NCBI GenBank assembly: GCA_963665595.2
Contig: CAXXJK010000005.1
Coordinates: 248,001 to 312,000, forward strand
Source of the DNA: G963665595 sp963665595
GTDB taxonomy: Bacteria > Actinomycetota > Coriobacteriia > Coriobacteriales > CADBOM01
Length of the DNA stretch: 64,000 nt
Direction of reading: 5' to 3'
This document shows positions 8,492 through 17,309 of this stretch, one piece after another. Each line of letters begins with the position of its first letter. Positions within the stretch are counted from its first letter, which is position 1. The notes under the pieces are model-generated. The model saw only the letters and a program-made list of their open reading frames with translations, was not told the DNA's origin and ran no database searches. The translations under genes were made by a program, and so were the position numbers.

Positions 8492-8567
8492 ATGGACGTA
8501 GACGTTACTTCTCAGGTTCATATTTTCAGTGACTCTGTGACATACCCTTCACTATGATTCAGATTCA

Positions 8568-8600
8568 GAGGCTCCTCCGAAATTGTTTCGAAGGAGCCTC
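8568..8600 (-). terminator. Strong hairpin between convergent transcription units
   Basis: Arms GAGGCTCCTCCGAAA (8568-8582) and TTTCGAAGGAGCCTC (8586-8600) pair over 15 bp with one mismatch, which on the reverse strand becomes a G-U pair. It lies 60 bp past the stop of the reverse-strand SRPBCC gene. No clear U-tract follows on either strand. Confidence 0.55.
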
Positions 8601-8659
8601 CTTCCCGGAAGTCCGGAAATCTCGATGGTCTGACGTAGACGTCAGACGCCGTTTTCCTT

Positions 8660-9097
8660 CTATTCAGTGCTTACTTTCGTCTTAAGATTCTCGGCAAAAC
8701 CGGTTGCGTACTCCTTGAGCTTCGGCTCCATGTACGAGTCTATCATCTTACGCAGCGGGCCTTGGCCGTCTGCCTCGAAGTGTGCGACTATTGCAGTCGT
8801 TCCTTCTTCTTCGTCAAGTGTTACGTTGCCCACCATAACAAGGTCGTGGGATTCGCATCTGAACTCCGCATATCTGGGTTCTTCAAGTGCAATGATGGTC
8901 GTGCTCAGATCTTGCTTGATCTTCATCATTCCCAGCTTGATCTGCATGTGCCACATTGCATGCTTGAGGTCATCGCCTGTCTCAATCGACACCACGCCCG
9001 GTACTAGTTCGCCAAGAGCCCTCAGATCGTTTGAGTAAGCGAATATTACCTCTCGAGGCGCGTCAACCTTAAAGGCTACGTCGACGGGTGTCGCCAT
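8660..9097 (-). CDS. SRPBCC (START-like) family protein, CoxG-like
   Basis: A 145-residue single-domain protein starting ATPVDVAFKVDAPREVIFAY, with the beta-alpha-beta arrangement and the VxAPxEVIFAYxxDLRxLGELVPGV opening typical of the SRPBCC superfamily (polyketide cyclase, CoxG, lipid-binding folds) that binds hydrophobic ligands in a deep cavity. No catalytic motif can be named. Its ATG overlaps the stop of the preceding FAD oxidoreductase gene (TAATG), so the two are translationally coupled and probably act on the same hydrophobic substrate, with this protein as carrier, cyclase or accessory factor. Fold assignment is good; function is inference. Confidence 0.75.
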   Translation of the reverse strand: MATPVDVAFKVDAPREVIFAYSNDLRALGELVPGVVSIETGDDLKHAMWHMQIKLGMMKIKQDLSTTIIALEEPRYAEFRCESHDLVMVGNVTLDEEEGTTAIVAHFEADGQGPLRKMIDSYMEPKLKEYATGFAENLKTKVSTE

Positions 9098-10665
9098 TAT
9101 TCTGCGCCCTTCGTGTTTTCGATTAGACTCAGCGCGCTGTTACGGCCAGCGAAGCCTGAGACACCGGGGCCACCATGGCAGCCTGCCCCACCGAAATACA
9201 GCCCTTTGATCGGGGTCTTGTATTGAGACCAACCGGGCATGGGACGCCAACCGAACATCTGGTCCAAACGAGGGTCCACATGACCCCAGTCGTAGGTACC
9301 GAACATCTCTTTCAAGCCATAAGGAGTGAATACATAGTAGTCTTCAATGGTATCGCGGAAGTGGGGAGCGTACTCTTCAATAGTGCCTATGACCTTCTCG
9401 ACAAACTCATCGATAACGTCCTGGTCGTCCCAACTGCGCCCGCCGGCCAACTCGAAGGGCACGGAGCATACATGGCACTTTACGGAGTACTTCCCCTCAG
9501 GGGCCATGCTAGAATCATATAGCGATTCGTTTACCATAACCAAGGACACACGCTCGGGGATGATATCGCGCTTCCACTGGTCGTAGATGTCCTCGGCGTA
9601 GGGAATGGACGGCCCGATGACCGTGCAAGCTTGATGCTGCCAGCCACCCTGTTCATTCTCGGGCAGGCAGCTGTATTCAGGAAGCGACTTCAGGGCGAAG
9701 CATATCTGTGCGGTGCAAACTTCGGACTTGATGGCGTTGACCAACTTAATGGTTGTCTCGTCTAGGTTCTCCTTGCCTACCATGTTGAACAATGTTGATT
9801 TCGCGTCAAGCGTGCTCAACACGTTGCCAGCTTTGATCTCTTTACCGTTTACCATGACACCTGTAACAACGCCATTGTCCATGATGAATTTCTCGACGGG
9901 AGAGTTCAGATGAACTTCGCCGCCGTGTTCTTCGACAACCTGTTTGAAAGTGTTCATGATGCTTAGCATGCCGCCCTTGGGGCATTCGTATGCGTTTGGC
10001 ACGATGTAGTGCATGCCACATCCGAAAGCGCTCAGTGGGCTCTTAGGACCTGCAAAGCCGGCATCGTTGCACATATGACCAAAATAGCCCTTGGGCCCGT
10101 CGGACACAAAACCGCAGTCATCGAGCAAATCATCTAGACTCGAGAACATCATTTGGCGTATCATCAAGGCTGATTCGGGATCATCAAACATACTTAGCAT
10201 ATTGCCGAGGCTAATAGGGGGGTTCATCTGCAGCGGAATGAAGGCATCGGCCAGACCGCCCCATAGATTGCCCCACTTGCGGTATGCGTCACCGTCCTCC
10301 TTGGTGTACATCTCATCCAAGAACTGCGCGGTCTTTTCGGTGTCGGGATAAAATTCAGCAAAGTATTCGCCTTTGTTCTTCGAGGGCGACCACAGCCAAG
10401 GATCATACTGCACGTACTCGTAATCGTGCGTGTAAAGCTCCATTACCTCACGGATTTCAGGAGCCATGTGGCCGAAGTACATGGCACCGGTAGAGCACTT
10501 GTAGCCGGGCATGAACTCATAGGTGGAGGACATTCCGCCCACGAAGTCGTTCTTCTCGAAGACGGCTACCTTTTTTCCTGCGTCTAGAAGGTACTTTGCA
10601 GCGATCAGGCCGTTGTGACCAGCGCCGACGATTACGACATCATAGCTATCTTTAATCTCGCACAT
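9097..10665 (-). CDS. FAD-dependent oxidoreductase, phytoene-desaturase/CrtI-like
   Basis: Predicted cytoplasmic flavoprotein of 522 residues. The N-terminus has the dinucleotide motif VIVGAGHNGLIAAKYL, followed by VAVFEKNDFVGGMSS, where the Glu would bind the FAD ribose. The C-terminus has the second FAD motif GLYFGGAGCHGGPGVSGFAG, as in CrtI-like amine-oxidase-superfamily desaturases and isomerases. Length fits the family (about 490-530). The ATG at 10665 follows AAAGGAG. It overlaps the downstream SRPBCC gene and is divergent from a PucR-type regulator across a 248-bp region with two palindromes. Its GC content and codon use look somewhat higher than the SLH/Fe-S genes to its left, possibly reflecting transfer. 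A carotenoid pathway is not evident nearby, so substrate is unknown. Confidence 0.8.
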   Translation of the reverse strand: MCEIKDSYDVVIVGAGHNGLIAAKYLLDAGKKVAVFEKNDFVGGMSSTYEFMPGYKCSTGAMYFGHMAPEIREVMELYTHDYEYVQYDPWLWSPSKNKGEYFAEFYPDTEKTAQFLDEMYTKEDGDAYRKWGNLWGGLADAFIPLQMNPPISLGNMLSMFDDPESALMIRQMMFSSLDDLLDDCGFVSDGPKGYFGHMCNDAGFAGPKSPLSAFGCGMHYIVPNAYECPKGGMLSIMNTFKQVVEEHGGEVHLNSPVEKFIMDNGVVTGVMVNGKEIKAGNVLSTLDAKSTLFNMVGKENLDETTIKLVNAIKSEVCTAQICFALKSLPEYSCLPENEQGGWQHQACTVIGPSIPYAEDIYDQWKRDIIPERVSLVMVNESLYDSSMAPEGKYSVKCHVCSVPFELAGGRSWDDQDVIDEFVEKVIGTIEEYAPHFRDTIEDYYVFTPYGLKEMFGTYDWGHVDPRLDQMFGWRPMPGWSQYKTPIKGLYFGGAGCHGGPGVSGFAGRNSALSLIENTKGAE

Positions 10666-10723
10666 TAAATCTCCTTTTAGAATCGTCGGCGAATGCCCCT
10701 TCAGCCACAGTAGTGCAATACGT

Positions 10724-10738
10724 CTGAACCGTGTTCAG
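10724..10738. promoter_or_regulatory. Palindrome CTGAAC-CGT-GTTCAG, candidate operator
   Basis: Perfect 6-bp arms with a 3-bp centre, 59 bp upstream of the FAD oxidoreductase start and 188 bp upstream of the PucR-type gene. Candidate regulator binding site. Confidence 0.5.
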
Positions 10739-10765
10739 AGGAAGCCGCAGCGCCGGCGGTATGGT

Positions 10766-10788
10766 CAAGGAAAACTTTGTTTTCCTTG
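10766..10788. promoter_or_regulatory. Perfect 10-3-10 palindrome, candidate operator for the PucR-type regulator
   Basis: Arms CAAGGAAAAC (10766-10775) and GTTTTCCTTG (10779-10788) flank TTT. It lies in the divergent intergenic region about 100 bp from the oxidoreductase start. No U-tract follows and it is distant from any stop codon, so an operator is more likely than a terminator. Confidence 0.6.
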
Positions 10789-10913
10789 GTATAAAAGTTA
10801 TTGCCAGATCATGATCCAACTTGCTGATTACTATAGAATCTTTGGCTTTGCGCCGCTATACTGCAAAGAGTCGAGTCCGTCAATTATCAGATTAGGCGAT
10901 TTGTAGCATAGGG

Positions 10914-12539
10914 GTGATTCCGGATATGCGACTAACTCTGCCGGTCATAAGATATGCCTTGTCGGAAAAGTTCGGGGCAGTGCTCGTTTCCTCACATGCA
11001 AGGGGTTCTTTTGCCAGCCCTGTATTCCTTGCGGGATATGATCAAGACTGCTCGGGCTCGATCATTGTCATATCCGCTCAAGATCTAGGGGAATTCAACC
11101 CGCACGGCAAGCGGTACTCGGATACCCTGTTTGTTTGCTCGGGTACTCTGGAGCGGGTACCGCAAGGTCTTGCAGCGCCGATTATCCAGGTTGCGGGCGA
11201 GGAATCCGTGTTCCTGCTTTTCAACGAGCTTCAGATGCTTTACCGGAGGTTCGAAGAGTGGGAGAACTCGCTGCAGAGATGCTGCATTGACGACAGCGGC
11301 TTCGAAGGTTTGCTCGAATTATCTGACTTGCTCTTCCATCATCCAGTAGCACTGCAGGACAAGGACTTTCGGCTGATTGCATTCTCTGATTTCGCCATTG
11401 AAAGTTATATCTTGGATTATGCGAACGATGATAAGTACCTAGACGTGGACGTCGTCGGCCAGTTGCTCGCCAACGGGAAGTATGCACGGCTCATAAGAAA
11501 CGACGATGCATATGCTTTCGATTTGCAGGTCGTCAAGGGCATCGCCATCAACATCAAGCTCAAGGGCGAGTTTGTGGGAATGATCATTGTTAATTGCCCC
11601 GATTACGATGAAATCACATTGGGGTATTACGCCGAGGTTCTGCGCACAATCGCATCATACGCCCTTAGGCTTCTCGAAGCGCGCGGGAGATTCAGCGATC
11701 TTGAATTCCCATCGAGTGCAATTCGAAAGCTGATGAGGGAAGTGTTCGAAGATGGCTGTTGCCGTGACGACGGATGGGAGAAAGCTCTTCTGGATAGCGG
11801 CTGGGCTCCTAACGATTACCTGCAGCTCATGGCGATTCGCCTCTCTGATGAGTCCTTGGTACGCGAGGGGTACTGTCGGAAGGAGATTGAGAGGACACTG
11901 GCCGGATCCGTCCTAGACACGATAGGAGATTATTTTGTCGTCCTAGTCGATCTTGATGTGTATGCCAGTCTATCTGGTAGAACTTTGCAAAGCGATCTGG
12001 TCTCTCTCGCCGATCGGGCCCAGCTGTTCGTCGGTCTCAGTAGGTCGTTTTCCGGATGGACCGTGCTTCCATCTGCATTGCTTGAGGCTAAGACCGCATT
12101 GGAGTGGCTGGGGGATGTACAGCAATGTGGCATCAGGGCGGAGAGTCGGGACACCGATGGTCGATGCAAGCCAACATCTTCATGTCGCTGTGTATGGTTC
12201 GATGACATCGCTCCGGACTTGCTTTTGCTGCAGGGTCTAAGTGTTTTCAAGCCCGAGAGGATTTGCAGCAGTGCTGCCATGATTCTGGTACATCACGATC
12301 GCAAGCACGGAACAGACTATTTTGGGACGCTATATACCTACGTTGCCAATCGGTTTAATGCCGTTGCAACAGCGCGCGACCTATGCATTCAGAGGAGTAC
12401 GCTCTTCTACAGGCTCAATAAAATCACCGGTATGACAGGCTTTGACCTAGACGCGACATGCGGTGACGACATGGCCTATCTAGCCATGTCGTTGATGATT
12501 CTTGAAAAGTGTCCACCAGATGTGCGGGAGCACTCTTGA
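10914..12539 (+). CDS. PucR/CdaR-type transcriptional regulator
   Basis: A 541-residue regulator. The N-terminal region (LTLPVIRYALSEKFGAVLVS) resembles the PucR purine-catabolism-type ligand domain and the middle is a GAF-like region. The C-terminal 60 residues contain the PucR helix-turn-helix: NAVATARDLCIQRSTLFYRL followed by NKITGMTGFDLD. Family members usually sense metabolites and regulate adjacent catabolic genes. It is divergent from the FAD oxidoreductase/SRPBCC pair, with two perfect palindromes between them, so it is the probable regulator of that pair. The first start is GTG at 10914; ATG at 10926, with AGGGG further upstream, is an equally plausible start. Confidence 0.82.
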   Translation: MIPDMRLTLPVIRYALSEKFGAVLVSSHARGSFASPVFLAGYDQDCSGSIIVISAQDLGEFNPHGKRYSDTLFVCSGTLERVPQGLAAPIIQVAGEESVFLLFNELQMLYRRFEEWENSLQRCCIDDSGFEGLLELSDLLFHHPVALQDKDFRLIAFSDFAIESYILDYANDDKYLDVDVVGQLLANGKYARLIRNDDAYAFDLQVVKGIAINIKLKGEFVGMIIVNCPDYDEITLGYYAEVLRTIASYALRLLEARGRFSDLEFPSSAIRKLMREVFEDGCCRDDGWEKALLDSGWAPNDYLQLMAIRLSDESLVREGYCRKEIERTLAGSVLDTIGDYFVVLVDLDVYASLSGRTLQSDLVSLADRAQLFVGLSRSFSGWTVLPSALLEAKTALEWLGDVQQCGIRAESRDTDGRCKPTSSCRCVWFDDIAPDLLLLQGLSVFKPERICSSAAMILVHHDRKHGTDYFGTLYTYVANRFNAVATARDLCIQRSTLFYRLNKITGMTGFDLDATCGDDMAYLAMSLMILEKCPPDVREHS

Positions 12540-12639
12540 GGCCGTGTTTGCCATCGCGCGAAACCTCCTCCTTGGGACATGCCAAGGGTCGTGAATATTG
12601 GTGCAGGCGCCTGTTGGTGCGATTGACTCTTGGAGTTGA

Positions 12640-13588
12640 CTTCAATTGTGACCTGTACGTGACAGGTTCAAATGCCTATCTACTATCAAGCAACTTGGCA
12701 ACCTATATATCAGGGCGCTACGTCGAGATTAAAGTACTTCCTCTCGTATTTTCAGAGTACCTTTCATTTTGCAATCTAACTGTATCAGATGATGCGTTGC
12801 AATTCGATATTGTCACTGGTGCAGATTGAAAAGTCTATACCGTTGATGCATTGCTGGATAGGTACATGTAGCTCGGAGGGACGCCTAGGCTAGCCAGTTT
12901 GGATATCACGCAATCTGACCACGAAGTTTATATGCGTAGCCTATACGATTCCGTTGTCGAGCGGGATGTTATTGCGCGCGAAGATGACACTTCGCGCAAA
13001 GCGCTCGGAAATCCTGCATTACTGCGAAAAATCTGTGAGTATCTTGCAGACAACACGGGCAATATCACCTCAAGCAACAATATCACCAACATGCTCACCA
13101 GCGCTGGCGAGAAGACTACCGATAAGATGGTGAGCAATTACGTCTCAGCTCTGGTCGATGCATTTCTGTATTATCCAGTCAGTCGGTTTGACATCAAGGG
13201 TAAGGATCTCTTGATGACAAAGCCGAAGTACTATTCTGTTGATACGGGAATTAGGAACTATCTGCTGGGTTATCGCCCGTTAGATATAGGACGAATCTTT
13301 GAGAACATCATCTTTTTTCAGCTGATCTTTAAAGGTTACCGTATCCATGTCGGTAAGCTTTACAACAAAGAAGTCGACTTCATTGCACTGCGTGATGGCC
13401 GGACAATCTACATCCAAGTTACTGATGAATTGTTTGGTGAGACTACGCGGGAACGCGAGCTGTCGCCACTTCGTTCTATTCGTGATGCGTACGAAAAATG
13501 TGTAATAGTAAGACAGGGTTCTTACCCTGCCGACATCGAAGGCATCAGAATACTACCAGCGAGAGATTTTCTTCTTGGAGGAATGTAA
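12640..13588 (+). pseudogene. Broken AAA_14/DUF4143 ATPase gene
   Basis: Remnant of an ATPase of the archaeal-type AAA_14 plus DUF4143 family, often found in mobile regions. The first frame (about 12640-12829) gives CDLYVTGSNAYLLSSNLATY then GRYVEIKVLPLVFSEYL, the conserved centre of the AAA_14 domain. It shifts frame near 12826. The next frame reads LLDRYM, an in-frame TAG at 12869-12871, then LGGTPRLASLD and a full DUF4143 C-terminus to 13588 (including YNKEVDFIALRDGRTIYIQV, a nuclease-like ExxD...K/Q core). The N-terminal Walker A part is missing; the sequence runs straight into the end of the PucR-type gene. Three independent lesions make it non-functional as a whole. Confidence 0.85.
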
Positions 13589-13734
13589 GTGCGGCAAATC
13601 AACGTTGTACTTATTGCCCGTTCTTCTAATAAACATTATCTCATACATTAAAATTTTGCCTAACTTTTGCCTAATCGTTTGGATTGATGTAACCTACGAA
13701 CCTCAGGCCACAAGAATAAAGCTGCTTGCTGCTT

Positions 13735-13763
13735 TTGCTTGCAAGCCTGTTTATCGCTATACT
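13735..13763 (+). promoter_or_regulatory. Candidate sigma-70 promoter for the HdeD-like gene
   Basis: TTGCTT and TATACT with a 17-bp spacer. It would give a leader of roughly 135 nt before the ATG at 13907. The remainder of the 318-bp gap 13589-13906 holds no recognisable gene. Confidence 0.4.
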
Positions 13764-13906
13764 TTAGAAAGTGCCAAGATGACATCCTCTGTGGGTTCAT
13801 CAAAGGTGTATGCGTTTGTCGGATAGCAAAGTAAAATAAGTGTTGAACAACTAAACAGCTTTTCTTAGACGGGACGATATCCGTTCGAAACCGATAGGAG
13901 ACAAAC

Positions 13907-14449
13907 ATGGACAAGATTTTGAAACGTACGAAAACAGGGCTTATCATTACGGGCATTGTCTTCACGCTGCTTGGTGTCGTCATGTTTATGCAGCCTGTCG
14001 TCACGCTGACGTTCATCGTGCTCATTGCAGGTTGGGTGCTTCTTGTCTTAGGCATCGTTACTCTTATTGATGGCTTTATACATCGTAAAGATGTAGGGTC
14101 ATCTCCTGTGGTGGGCATTGGTGTTGGAGTTATCGAACTAATTATTGGCTTATGCATCGTTCTTTCTCCGGCGACGTTTGCCTGGTGCTTCTCCTTGATG
14201 CTGGGCGTTATCATCACTATTACGGGTATCGCGGATGTTGCCGAATCGTTCAATATGCGTAAGATGGGTTTTGGAAACTGGGGTGTCGCTCTGGTTATGG
14301 GTATCCTTACGGTCGTCCTAGGCTTACTCGCCGTCGTCGCACCGTTTGTTTTTGCGGGAGCCATGGTCATCATCGTAGGGATTTCTTTAGTGTTCGGGGG
14401 AGTGACCGAGATTATTGCAGGCGTTATGATGCCATCTTCGGATAAGTGA
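13907..14449 (+). CDS. HdeD-like DUF308 membrane protein
   Basis: A 180-residue integral membrane protein with about six hydrophobic helices, organised as repeated helical hairpins as in the HdeD/DUF308 family. E. coli HdeD is linked to acid resistance at high cell density; the function in actinobacteria is unproven. A conserved type of motif appears as GWVLLVLGIVTLIDGF followed later by GIADVAESFNMRKMG. The ATG follows GATAGGAGACAAAC, a good ribosome-binding site. It is monocistronic: a broken gene precedes it and more than 300 bp of non-coding DNA follows. Confidence 0.82.
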   Translation: MDKILKRTKTGLIITGIVFTLLGVVMFMQPVVTLTFIVLIAGWVLLVLGIVTLIDGFIHRKDVGSSPVVGIGVGVIELIIGLCIVLSPATFAWCFSLMLGVIITITGIADVAESFNMRKMGFGNWGVALVMGILTVVLGLLAVVAPFVFAGAMVIIVGISLVFGGVTEIIAGVMMPSSDK

Positions 14450-14786
14450 CGCACGCACAAAAAGCTCTACTTACTATCAACACCATCATCGCTACATGCC
14501 TGAAAAGATCACGCAGGCTTTTGCTTACCAAGAGTACGGGAGCTGTTGTGCTTGTTTACCAGGCGGTAGGCATCTGTTGCTATTGTCAGAGATGATAACG
14601 CGCCTTTCGCGCTATGTAATTGTAATACGTAGTTCAAAGCGACACTCTCATAAATGAGACCGCACGCGTTATAGGTAAATCGTTTGGCGGTTTACGTTTG
14701 CATATGCAGCTCGCAAGCTATATTCTAATCATGCCAAGTAATTTGAATGGTTGAGTCGACACGCAGATAAGACAATGGAGGCGGTC
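14450..14786. other. Intergenic region without a recognised gene
   Basis: 337 bp with no credible coding frame. It contains CTATTGTCAG at 14580-14589, related to motifs elsewhere in the window, and a small hairpin GTAAATCG/CGGTTTAC near 14675-14695, which probably includes upstream signals for the next gene. Confidence 0.5.
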
Positions 14787-15545
14787 ATGAAAAAGACGGT
14801 AATCCATGAAAGTCATCAGCCGAAGATCGACATACGTCTGGAAGTTCAGAGAAATTTGGTTTCGCAGGCACAGGTTGTTGCTGATGCAAACAACTATTTG
14901 AAAAGTGAACGTGATCTCACTATTGATCTTTTGTCTCGTTGCAAAAACGAGAAAAGACTCCGAGAGTTTCTCTCTGTAGTATACGATGACATAAAAAATG
15001 ACACCGAGTTGTCTAGCCGGCCTGCCTTAAGCTCCTTGCTTATGGATACCTGCAACGGGCTTGATCATTGGTTTGGCGAAAGCAACTATATATCAATCAT
15101 AGATACTCTCATCTCTGAAGTTGATGATTTTATCGAAAGGTATTTTCCTGAGATTGAGCATCCCGATAAACCATATTGTTGGAGAAAACCACAGCTAAGC
15201 GTGATACACGCACGGCTTATGAGGCTTGAGCTGTACGTTGCCTTCGTGGAATTTATATGCTCAAGTAATCTTAAAGCATTAGTAGATATTCCTTCTGAAA
15301 AAAGAACGGCACTCGATTACACCTGTGCTACTCTTTCCCGGATGGAGACTGCTCTTTCAGAAATGGTTACTGGTTTAAACAGCTTTGACTCCAATCGTGA
15401 GGCAACAAATTTGGAGCTCAGCCTCATCTCTGCTCAGAATATACAGACAACGTCTCTCGTGAAGTTGGTAAAAGCCGTATTGGTAGTCTCATTTTTAACG
15501 TTCTTAGCAGCGGCAGCAGAATTGGCACTGATAGTTCTTCGATAA
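14787..15545 (+). CDS. Unknown protein with a single C-terminal membrane helix
   Basis: A 252-residue protein that I do not recognise. The body is hydrophilic and predicted mostly helical, with charged stretches such as KSERDLTIDLLSRCKNEKRL; the only hydrophobic segment is at the very end (LVVSFLTFLAAAAELALIVL), so it is probably tail-anchored with its mass in the cytoplasm. No nucleotide-binding or catalytic motif is seen. The ATG at 14787 is chosen because GGAGG lies 6 nt upstream; an earlier in-frame start at 14751 lacks a ribosome-binding site. It is convergent with the LuxR-type gene at 15644. Confidence 0.65.
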   Translation: MKKTVIHESHQPKIDIRLEVQRNLVSQAQVVADANNYLKSERDLTIDLLSRCKNEKRLREFLSVVYDDIKNDTELSSRPALSSLLMDTCNGLDHWFGESNYISIIDTLISEVDDFIERYFPEIEHPDKPYCWRKPQLSVIHARLMRLELYVAFVEFICSSNLKALVDIPSEKRTALDYTCATLSRMETALSEMVTGLNSFDSNREATNLELSLISAQNIQTTSLVKLVKAVLVVSFLTFLAAAAELALIVLR

Positions 15546-15643
15546 GTGAGAACGGGCCTATGCAGACTTGAGCGCGAAGAGTATTTGCGCAAGTGATTGT
15601 ATAGGTGACCGCGCGACTGTATCAAGGCAATCATTTGGAATAC

Positions 15644-17089
15644 CTAGTTGATATAGTGACTGCTCACTTGCTCAATGAGGACAATAAGTTCCTGCTTTTT
15701 ATGGATATCAAGCTTGCGGTACAGGTGCTTCGTGTGCGATCGCACAGTGTTCAAAGACAGACAGAGCATGCTTGCCATCTGGGGTAACGTGTATCCTTTC
15801 GACAGAAAATAAGCCATCTCAGATTCGCGCTGTGTTAACCCGTATTGTTCGGAAAGATTTTCGATAATACGATTAGAAGAGTTATCAGAGAGCTCTCCCT
15901 CGCCGCTTTTTGTTTGATTCTTTTCTCGGACATGGACAACATCTTTCTTACTGATAAGCAAAACGGTAAGCACCATGAGAATGAAAGAAAGCACCACGGT
16001 GGTAATCACGGCCATGAGGTCGCCTCCGGTGAATCCTTGAGCAGGAAAGAATGTTGAAAGAAATGTCGAGACAATTGTCGGGGGAGAGAGAAATATAAGC
16101 ACCGAAAGACCGAAGACGGTTATGCGAGGTAGTTTTTGGCAGTACGAAAGACTGCACACTTCGACCCAACAAAACAACATGAGGCACTCTTGCGTTGCTC
16201 TGAAGAAACTATTCGCAAATGAAGGCTGCGTTGTGGAAAATGCTGAATAGCATAGAAGCCCGCTGAATATCACCAACGCAAAAACCGGCCAAAGGCGTTG
16301 AGGATCATTGCGTTTCAGGACAAAAATCCAAACGCAGAACAATATAAAAATGGCAATAAAGATCAAGGGCCAATAAATACGGTATGCCGATGAAAATAGG
16401 GTCGTGGAAACAGGGACAAGTATTTTTGCGAGAATACTTATGAACGAGCAGATAAGAAGAAGAGCAAACATACCCCAGGGTAGTGTGGCTAACGTCTGTT
16501 TCGTAAACGGTTTGTCGCTTGTCACGGGCTCATTATTGTTTGAAATACTCAAATGAAGACAAACGTATGAGGCTATAGGGCCGGCGATTGCAAGAAAAAT
16601 AATGACATTTATATTTACAACCAGCAAACCCCACGTTGCAAGACCATATATGGTAAAACCAAAAGTCAAACCAAACGCAGACTTTTTTGGGTCGATCGAG
16701 CAAAAATAGTAACCCCATGCCAGCAGGGTAATCGCGCTTGACGCGCTGCAGATGGCACCACCAATGAACATCAGCACCATCTCTGATGAACCGAAGAGAA
16801 AGGTACACACGCCGATGACAGTAATGGCGGTCGACACGCCTGCCGCGCGGAGTAACCGGCGCTCATCATAGAAAATATGGTGATCTATCACCAGAAGGAG
16901 TAGTATCGCAATGGCCTGCATGATGTGAGATAATAGGAAAAAGTCAGGAGCAGGATGACCAATTTCGCTCCTAAACATGGTCCACGCAGAAAGCCGATAA
17001 CAGGCAAGACCAATTGCGGGAATAGACGAGTATCCGGCAAAAATTGCTAACGTTTTACTCTTTTTTCGGGTAGATTCAGTAAGTGGCAT
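15644..17089 (-). CDS. LuxR-family regulator with multi-span membrane N-terminus
   Basis: A 481-residue membrane regulator. The first 380 or so residues hold about ten to twelve hydrophobic segments, resembling a transporter-like sensor. The C-terminal 65 residues are a LuxR/NarL helix-turn-helix: YGLTQRESEMAYFLSKGYTL then SLNTVRSHTKHLYRKLDIH. Such fused membrane LuxR proteins are abundant in Eggerthellales and are often next to exported redox enzymes. ATG at 17089 follows AGAGGA. It is divergent from the Tat-exported flavin oxidoreductase at 17310 and is the likely regulator of that gene. The signal sensed is unknown. Confidence 0.85.
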   Translation of the reverse strand: MPLTESTRKKSKTLAIFAGYSSIPAIGLACYRLSAWTMFRSEIGHPAPDFFLLSHIMQAIAILLLLVIDHHIFYDERRLLRAAGVSTAITVIGVCTFLFGSSEMVLMFIGGAICSASSAITLLAWGYYFCSIDPKKSAFGLTFGFTIYGLATWGLLVVNINVIIFLAIAGPIASYVCLHLSISNNNEPVTSDKPFTKQTLATLPWGMFALLLICSFISILAKILVPVSTTLFSSAYRIYWPLIFIAIFILFCVWIFVLKRNDPQRLWPVFALVIFSGLLCYSAFSTTQPSFANSFFRATQECLMLFCWVEVCSLSYCQKLPRITVFGLSVLIFLSPPTIVSTFLSTFFPAQGFTGGDLMAVITTVVLSFILMVLTVLLISKKDVVHVREKNQTKSGEGELSDNSSNRIIENLSEQYGLTQRESEMAYFLSKGYTLPQMASMLCLSLNTVRSHTKHLYRKLDIHKKQELIVLIEQVSSHYIN

Positions 17090-17172
17090 AGATGTCCTCT
17101 ATCTATCATTCAGCGCCGCAATACCATTCAAATCTGTTTGAAAAATGGTAACTCACATCGCCTACATCAAAC

Positions 17173-17187
17173 CACATTAATGATGTG
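17173..17187. promoter_or_regulatory. CACAT-N5-ATGTG inverted repeat between luxR and reductase
   Basis: Perfect 5-bp arms in the 220-bp divergent promoter region, 84 bp from the regulator start and 123 bp from the reductase start. Candidate LuxR-type operator; arms are short, so chance is not excluded. Confidence 0.35.
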
Positions 17188-17309
17188 AATTTAATACCCC
17201 CGCTACATTTCGCAACAAAAATGTGACTTCAAAGGTGCTTCTGAGAAGTAATCTCTAGTGTGGCATGCCAAAAACAGTTAAATCAAGAGGAAACAAGAAG
17301 GGAGATGAT

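Noticed and set aside
13570..13640. CGKSTLYLLPVLL in one frame, reminiscent of a P-loop
   Set aside because: The required glycines before GKS are missing and the frame is short.
13660..14460. 266-codon reverse-strand frame opposite the HdeD-like gene
   Set aside because: Composition (Thr/Pro/Met-rich) is typical of an antisense shadow; the forward gene has membrane helices and a good ribosome-binding site.
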